From Oscillospiraceae bacterium (GTDB taxonomy: Bacteria; Bacillota; Clostridia; Oscillospirales; Oscillospiraceae), in NCBI GenBank assembly GCA_016302405.1, contig JAEDNR010000001.1:1-64000 (forward strand): 64,000 nucleotides of DNA, given 5' to 3'. This document shows positions 60,597 through 64,000 of the stretch, piece by piece. Below the pieces are notes generated by a model, which saw nothing but the letters and a program-made list of their open reading frames with translations, ran no database searches and had not been told where the DNA came from. The translations under genes were made by a program, and so were the position numbers. How positions within the stretch are numbered: the first letter of the stretch is position 1; every line of letters begins with the position of its first letter.

Positions 60597-60845
60597 CGCG
60601 CCTTTGCCTCCTGTAAGAGACAAAGGCGCAAAAACCTCTGCGGTACCACTCTTGTTCCGGATTTCTCCGGCACTTTATAAGCGCTGTATCGGGCGCGTCC
60701 GGCGCAGCCTACTTGCCCCGGGGGCGTTGGGTGCGCTGCTCAGAGGGGATAAACCAGGGGGATGCCCGCTGCCTTGCACCGTCCGGCAGCTCTCTGGGGG
60801 CAAAATCCCGAGGCTCGTGTCCTCGTCAATGCGTTTTCGTATTGA
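60597..60845 (-). promoter_or_regulatory. T-box riboswitch leader of ileS
   Basis: Minus strand. The T-box sequence AGTGGTACCGCAGAGG is at 60635-60650 (complement), ahead of a terminator GCGCCTTTG / CAAAGGCGC (60598-60629) with a six-T run. Stem I lies between 60700 and 60830; ATC at 60748-60750 (complement) in TTTATCCCC is the likely Ile specifier. Uncharged tRNAIle would stabilise the antiterminator and let ileS be read. Confidence 0.93.
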
Positions 60846-61547
60846 TTACCGCTGAGTGGGGTCGTAGTTCCGGCCGAACTGCAGGTTCAGAGCGGAAAAA
60901 CGGCTGGTAGTTGCCTCGTTGACAGGATGCTTGGGAGCAGCCTTGGGCGCGGTATCAACGGTAGTGCCCACAAGGGCTTCCAAATTCTGGGAGATCTCAT
61001 CGGCCACAGCGTCGCTGTCATATTCCATCTCGGCACTTCTGGCAGGGGCGGCCTTGGGAGCCTCAGCCACAGGGTTGGCGGTCTTGATCCGCTCCAGAGC
61101 CTGGATGCAGGAACGCATCTGGTCCTGGATCTCGCTAATCTTGGTGCTGGCGGTGCGGCGGGCCTCTTCAAGACGGACGCTCTCTGCGGCGACCAGGGCA
61201 TCGTTCTGAGCGGAAACCTGGACGGGCACGTCCCTGGGCATAGCCTGGGCAGCGGCCTGGGCCTGACTCATCATCTGGGCGCACTTTGCTTCGGCCTCTT
61301 TGATCATCTTCTCAGCGGTCCTCTGCGCGCTGGCGGCAGATTCCTTCATTGCCTTTTCGTTTTTACGGTACTCTTCCAGCTTGCCCACCAGGACACGCAT
61401 CTTGCTCTTGAGCAGGGCGTTTTCCTTGTAAAGGGTCACATAATCCTCGGTGAGGGGCTCCAGAAACTCATCGACCTGCTGCATATTGTAGCCGCCGAAA
61501 GTAGCCTTCCCGAAAGAAATCTGATCAATTTGCTGCGGAGTAAACAT
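60846..61547 (-). CDS. divIVA: DivIVA-domain cell division protein
   Basis: 233 residues. The N-terminal DivIVA lipid-binding part (FTPQQIDQISFGKATFGGYNMQQVDEFL) is followed by a long coiled coil (~30-100, 125-160) and an Ala/Pro-rich linker. It marks curved membranes at poles and septum. AAAGGGG precedes the ATG. Between sepF and ileS, as in B. subtilis. Confidence 0.93.
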   Translation of the reverse strand: MFTPQQIDQISFGKATFGGYNMQQVDEFLEPLTEDYVTLYKENALLKSKMRVLVGKLEEYRKNEKAMKESAASAQRTAEKMIKEAEAKCAQMMSQAQAAAQAMPRDVPVQVSAQNDALVAAESVRLEEARRTASTKISEIQDQMRSCIQALERIKTANPVAEAPKAAPARSAEMEYDSDAVADEISQNLEALVGTTVDTAPKAAPKHPVNEATTSRFSALNLQFGRNYDPTQR

Positions 61548-61595
61548 GAGTATTCCCCTTTCGGTTCTGAATTAATAAATATTTTTCGAGTATTC

Positions 61596-62171
61596 TCAGA
61601 CGTAGCTCTCAACTTCCGCCTGCAGCGCTTCCAGGTCGCCCACAATATCCATATTGTGGGGGCAGAAGAGGTAAGCGGACTGGGCAATCTTCTTTACATC
61701 GCCGTCGAGAGCATAGACACAGCCGGACAGGAAATCCACGACCCGTCTGGCCATAGCCTTGTCCACGTTTTCCATATTGACAATGACCGCCCGGCGGTTG
61801 CGCAGATCGTCGGCAGCCTTGGAGGTGTCATTGAAGCTGTTGGGCCGGAAAAGAACGACCGCCTGCTTATTGGTGACGGAGGAATTCATATTCAGCACGG
61901 TTCCGTTGAAGCCGGAGGAGGCCATGGAGCTGGAGGAAGCAGGCGCTACGCTGCCAAAGCCGTAATCGTCGTCGGCATCTTCCTCTTCGGGTTCGGGAGC
62001 GGGAGCGGGAGCGGGAGCGCTGCGGCGGGAAGCGGTACGGGAGCTGGAACGCCGTGCAGGCTGCTCGGGTTCATCGTACTCATCTTCATATTCTTCGTCT
62101 TCGTCGTAATCATCATATTCATCATCGGCGTAGGGCTGGGCAAATTTCTTTACGTTATCCCAAAAACTCAT
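61596..62171 (-). CDS. sepF: Cell division protein SepF
   Basis: 191 residues. Opens MSFWDNVKKF (the membrane-binding amphipathic helix), then a long acidic/Ser/Pro linker (~15-75), and the SepF fold from ~95 (AVVLFRPNSFNDTSKAADDLRNRRAVIVNMENVD, FLSGCVYALDG). It tethers FtsZ to the membrane. 48 bases before divIVA in the same operon. The linker is longer than usual. Confidence 0.95.
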   Translation of the reverse strand: MSFWDNVKKFAQPYADDEYDDYDEDEEYEDEYDEPEQPARRSSSRTASRRSAPAPAPAPEPEEEDADDDYGFGSVAPASSSSMASSGFNGTVLNMNSSVTNKQAVVLFRPNSFNDTSKAADDLRNRRAVIVNMENVDKAMARRVVDFLSGCVYALDGDVKKIAQSAYLFCPHNMDIVGDLEALQAEVESYV

Positions 62172-62198
62172 TTCTATTTATCCTCCCATATGTTCACA

Positions 62199-62909
62199 TC
62201 ATACTTGATGAAGCTTGGCATAGTCTCTGGCGCCAAAAATTGCGGTGCCGACCCGGATCATAGTGCTGCCGCACCGGATCGCGTCAGGGTAGTCTTCAGA
62301 CATGCCCATGGACAAACAGTCCACCTTGACATTATCGTATTTTTTGGCCCGTATGTCAACATAAAAATGGAACATTTTTTGAAAAAATTTCAGATTTCCT
62401 CCCGATTCCTGGCAAATTGGGGGAATCGCCATGAGTCCTCTCATACAAACGTTCGGGAAACTGCCCATTTTTTCCACCAGGGGAAAAATTTCTTCCTCCT
62501 GAAAACCGGATTTTGACGCCTCCTTGCCGATATTGATTTCCAGAAGAATATCCTGCCGGATGCCCTGGCGGGCGGCTTCCCGGTCAATGGCTTCCAGAAG
62601 GCGCAGGCTGTCCACGCTCTGGATAAGGTCCACCTTGCCTACCACCTGGCGCACCTTATTGGTCTGCAAGTGGCCGATGAAGTGGACGGGAACGCCCCGA
62701 TAGGAATCCTCGCTTTGCTTTTTTGTCAGCTCCTGGACACGGTTTTCCCCGCAGCAGTCCACTCCGGCGCGGATGGCCTCCCGGACGGCGGCGGTGTCAT
62801 TCATTTTGGTGGCGGCGCAGAGCTGTATGGTGCTGGGGTCCCGGCCGGCTTCCCGGGCGGCTTGCTCCATTTCCGCGCGGATGCGGGCTACGTTTTCGGC
62901 TATGGACAT
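62199..62909 (-). CDS. yggS: YggS family PLP homeostasis protein
   Basis: 236 residues. PLP-binding barrel with AATKMN (Lys36, the PLP lysine; CAATK variant), GENRVQEL, HFIGHLQTNK and SMGMSEDYPDAI. It binds PLP and keeps its level, without enzymic activity. Start 62909 has AGAGAGGTAAC upstream. The ylmE position before sepF; ylmG and ylmH, normal neighbours, are missing here. Confidence 0.94.
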   Translation of the reverse strand: MSIAENVARIRAEMEQAAREAGRDPSTIQLCAATKMNDTAAVREAIRAGVDCCGENRVQELTKKQSEDSYRGVPVHFIGHLQTNKVRQVVGKVDLIQSVDSLRLLEAIDREAARQGIRQDILLEINIGKEASKSGFQEEEIFPLVEKMGSFPNVCMRGLMAIPPICQESGGNLKFFQKMFHFYVDIRAKKYDNVKVDCLSMGMSEDYPDAIRCGSTMIRVGTAIFGARDYAKLHQV

Positions 62910-62914
62910 GATAG

Positions 62915-63451
62915 TTACCTCTCTTTCTTTCGGAAATCCTCTGCAAGCATGGCATAGACGCAGGTGTCCTGCCAGATGGGATTTCCGTCTTGATCCCGGC
63001 GGAACCAGACGTTCTGCCGCAAAAGCGCTTCCCGGCGGAAGCCCAGCTTTTCCAAAAGCGCCCGTGAGCATTCATTTCGGGGGTCGCATTCGGCATAGAC
63101 CCTGTGAACATCCGATGAAAAGCACTTGGCCAGGACAGCGGTTACGGCTTCAAAAGCAAAGCCTCTGCGCTGGTAATCCTTGTTGACGATGAAGCCGACC
63201 TCCCGGGCGGAAAAATCCCGGGACCCGCAATATACATTGCTGATAACCTTTCCGGTAGCTTTCAGCGCCATGGCGTAAAAGGCGTCGCTTCCCAGCCGGT
63301 AACAAAGGTGCTCCCGGCCGTTTTCATAGGTAATGCCGGGATAGGCTTCAAATGCGTCTTCCCGCCGCTGGGACAGGAATTCATACAGGTCATCGTAATC
63401 TTCCTCGGCAAAGGGCCGAAGGAGCAGACGCTGGGTTTCTATGGGCTCCAT
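62915..63451 (-). CDS. GNAT family acetyltransferase (RimJ/RimL-like)
   Basis: 178 residues. Opens ETQRLLLRPFAEEDYDDLYEFL, with the acetyl-CoA site GFIVNKDYQRRGFAFEAVTAVL and ASRALLEKLGFRRE-like end (NECSRALLEKLGFRREA). Probably acetylates a ribosomal protein or small molecule. Start 63451 follows AAAGGAACCGCT. Gap of 5 bases to yggS indicates one operon. Confidence 0.9.
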   Translation of the reverse strand: MEPIETQRLLLRPFAEEDYDDLYEFLSQRREDAFEAYPGITYENGREHLCYRLGSDAFYAMALKATGKVISNVYCGSRDFSAREVGFIVNKDYQRRGFAFEAVTAVLAKCFSSDVHRVYAECDPRNECSRALLEKLGFRREALLRQNVWFRRDQDGNPIWQDTCVYAMLAEDFRKKER

Positions 63452-63506
63452 AGCGGTTCCTTTCTTTTTCCGAAAAAACGGCAACGATTCAGAAACTGGG
63501 TCAGAT

Positions 63507-63825
63507 AAATGATCGTTTATATGACCAATGCGATTCGATAGCTGCACTGGCGCGGGAATCTCCGACGTACAGCAGGGCACGAATCAATTAAGGTGTCATT
63601 CCGAACCAGTCCTCAGACTGGTGTGGGAATCCCCCTCGTCATTGTGACCGCTTTCTTCTAAAGATGGAGATTGCCACGCCAGTTAGAGAACTGGCTCGCA
63701 ATGACCGGGAATTCGTACTCCCCCCGTCCCTGCGCTAGCGCAGGGACACCCCCCTCACAAGTGCGGGGGGCAAGGAGTCTAACCACCCGTACACCATTTG
63801 GGGCCAGTGCGCTAAACGATCATTT
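63507..63825. repeat. MITE-like element with terminal inverted repeats (copy B)
   Basis: Left end AAATGATCGTTTA (63507-63519), right end GCTAAACGATCATTT (63811-63825). The 319-bp interior combines the GTCATTCCGAACCAGT module, the GATTGCCACGCCAG..CTGGCTCGCAATGACCG module and the CCCCCC..GGGGGGCAAGG hairpin module shared with the element at 21732. No gene. It fills most of the gap 63452-63908. Confidence 0.8.
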
Positions 63826-63869
63826 ACTACAAAAAATTTCGGTACGACTGGATAGTTACAAGAAACGGA

Positions 63870-63898
63870 AAAAGCGGCGGGATAAAACCGCCGCTTTT
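63870..63898 (-). terminator. Terminator of hfq
   Basis: Stem AAAAGCGGCGG / CCGCCGCTTTT with a 7-base loop; the minus strand continues TTCCG, 10 bases after the hfq stop. Confidence 0.85.
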
Positions 63899-63908
63899 CA
63901 GGTGGAGA

Positions 63909-64000
63909 TTACACGGTAGCAGCAGCGGCCTTTAATGGCCGGATCGGGGCAAGGGTGGAGATGGCGTGCTTGTAGATCATCTGCTGCCGCCCGTCCGTCA
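63909..64000 (-). CDS. hfq: RNA chaperone Hfq (C-terminal part, cut by window edge)
   Basis: Only the last 30 codons lie in the window. The minus strand reads ...DGRQQMIYKHAISTLAPIRP then an Ala-rich end LKAAAATV and TAA at 63911-63909. YKHAIST is the Sm2 motif of Hfq, whose His binds RNA on the proximal face. Hfq forms a hexamer that pairs small RNAs with messages. The N-terminus lies to the right of the window. Its terminator follows at 63870. Confidence 0.9.
   Translation of the reverse strand, partial: TDGRQQMIYKHAISTLAPIRPLKAAAATV

Overview
The window comes from a Gram-positive, high-GC member of the Clostridia, most likely the Oscillospiraceae. The order ylxM-ffh-rpsP-khpA-rimM-trmD and the ylmE-sepF-divIVA-ileS cluster are classic Firmicutes arrangements. 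GGAGG ribosome binding sites are strong throughout, ileS has a T-box leader, there is a SpoIIQ-like M23 peptidase, and the TAXI-TRAP and PotABCD transporters fit the same group. Hfq is present (cut by the right edge). No rRNA, phage, integrase, transposase or CRISPR array was seen. The species is an inference; no marker gene search was possible.

Layout. 0-4.3 kb: an SLH-type surface protein, thiT under a TPP riboswitch, a HIT protein, a small membrane transporter and a metal locus (CooT, a His-rich protein, and a divergent CsoR/InrS-type repressor). 4.3-9.3 kb: uracil permease with an attenuator-like leader, then a TAXI-TRAP transporter. 9.3-15 kb: aminopeptidase, coaE, threonylcarbamoyl-AMP synthase, tpiA, pgk, trmL. 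15-22 kb: lipoprotein, GH29 fucosidase, EF-G-like GTPase, ROK-like protein. 22-28 kb: a degenerate P-type ATPase with rlmB, ftsH, M23 peptidase. 28-37 kb: potABCD, YitT, trmO-znuBCA. 37-43.5 kb: GNAT, the SRP/ribosome maturation operon, a sirtuin and a ThrE exporter. 43.6-50.4 kb: a candidate structured RNA, a BlaI/BlaR1-type system with a beta-helix sensor, DegV/HxlR, a CopZ-like protein, truA and an ArsC-like protein. 50.9-55 kb: alanine symporter, aminotransferase, small genes and tRNA-Ser(CGA). 55-57.6 kb: an AT-richer segment flanked by 56-bp direct repeats, holding a sigma factor, a DUF4179 protein and an unusual palindrome array. 57.7-64 kb: ileS with its T-box, divIVA, sepF, yggS, GNAT and hfq.

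Most genes form short, tightly spaced operons with 1-14 base overlaps. Intergenic regions carry a family of composite repeats ending in a shared inverted motif (AAATGATCGTTTAGC). Three places look accessory or unusual: the repeat-flanked segment beside tRNA-Ser, the BlaR1/beta-helix system, and the pseudo-P-type ATPase. The nickel-type locus looks like a compact metal sensing and storage unit.
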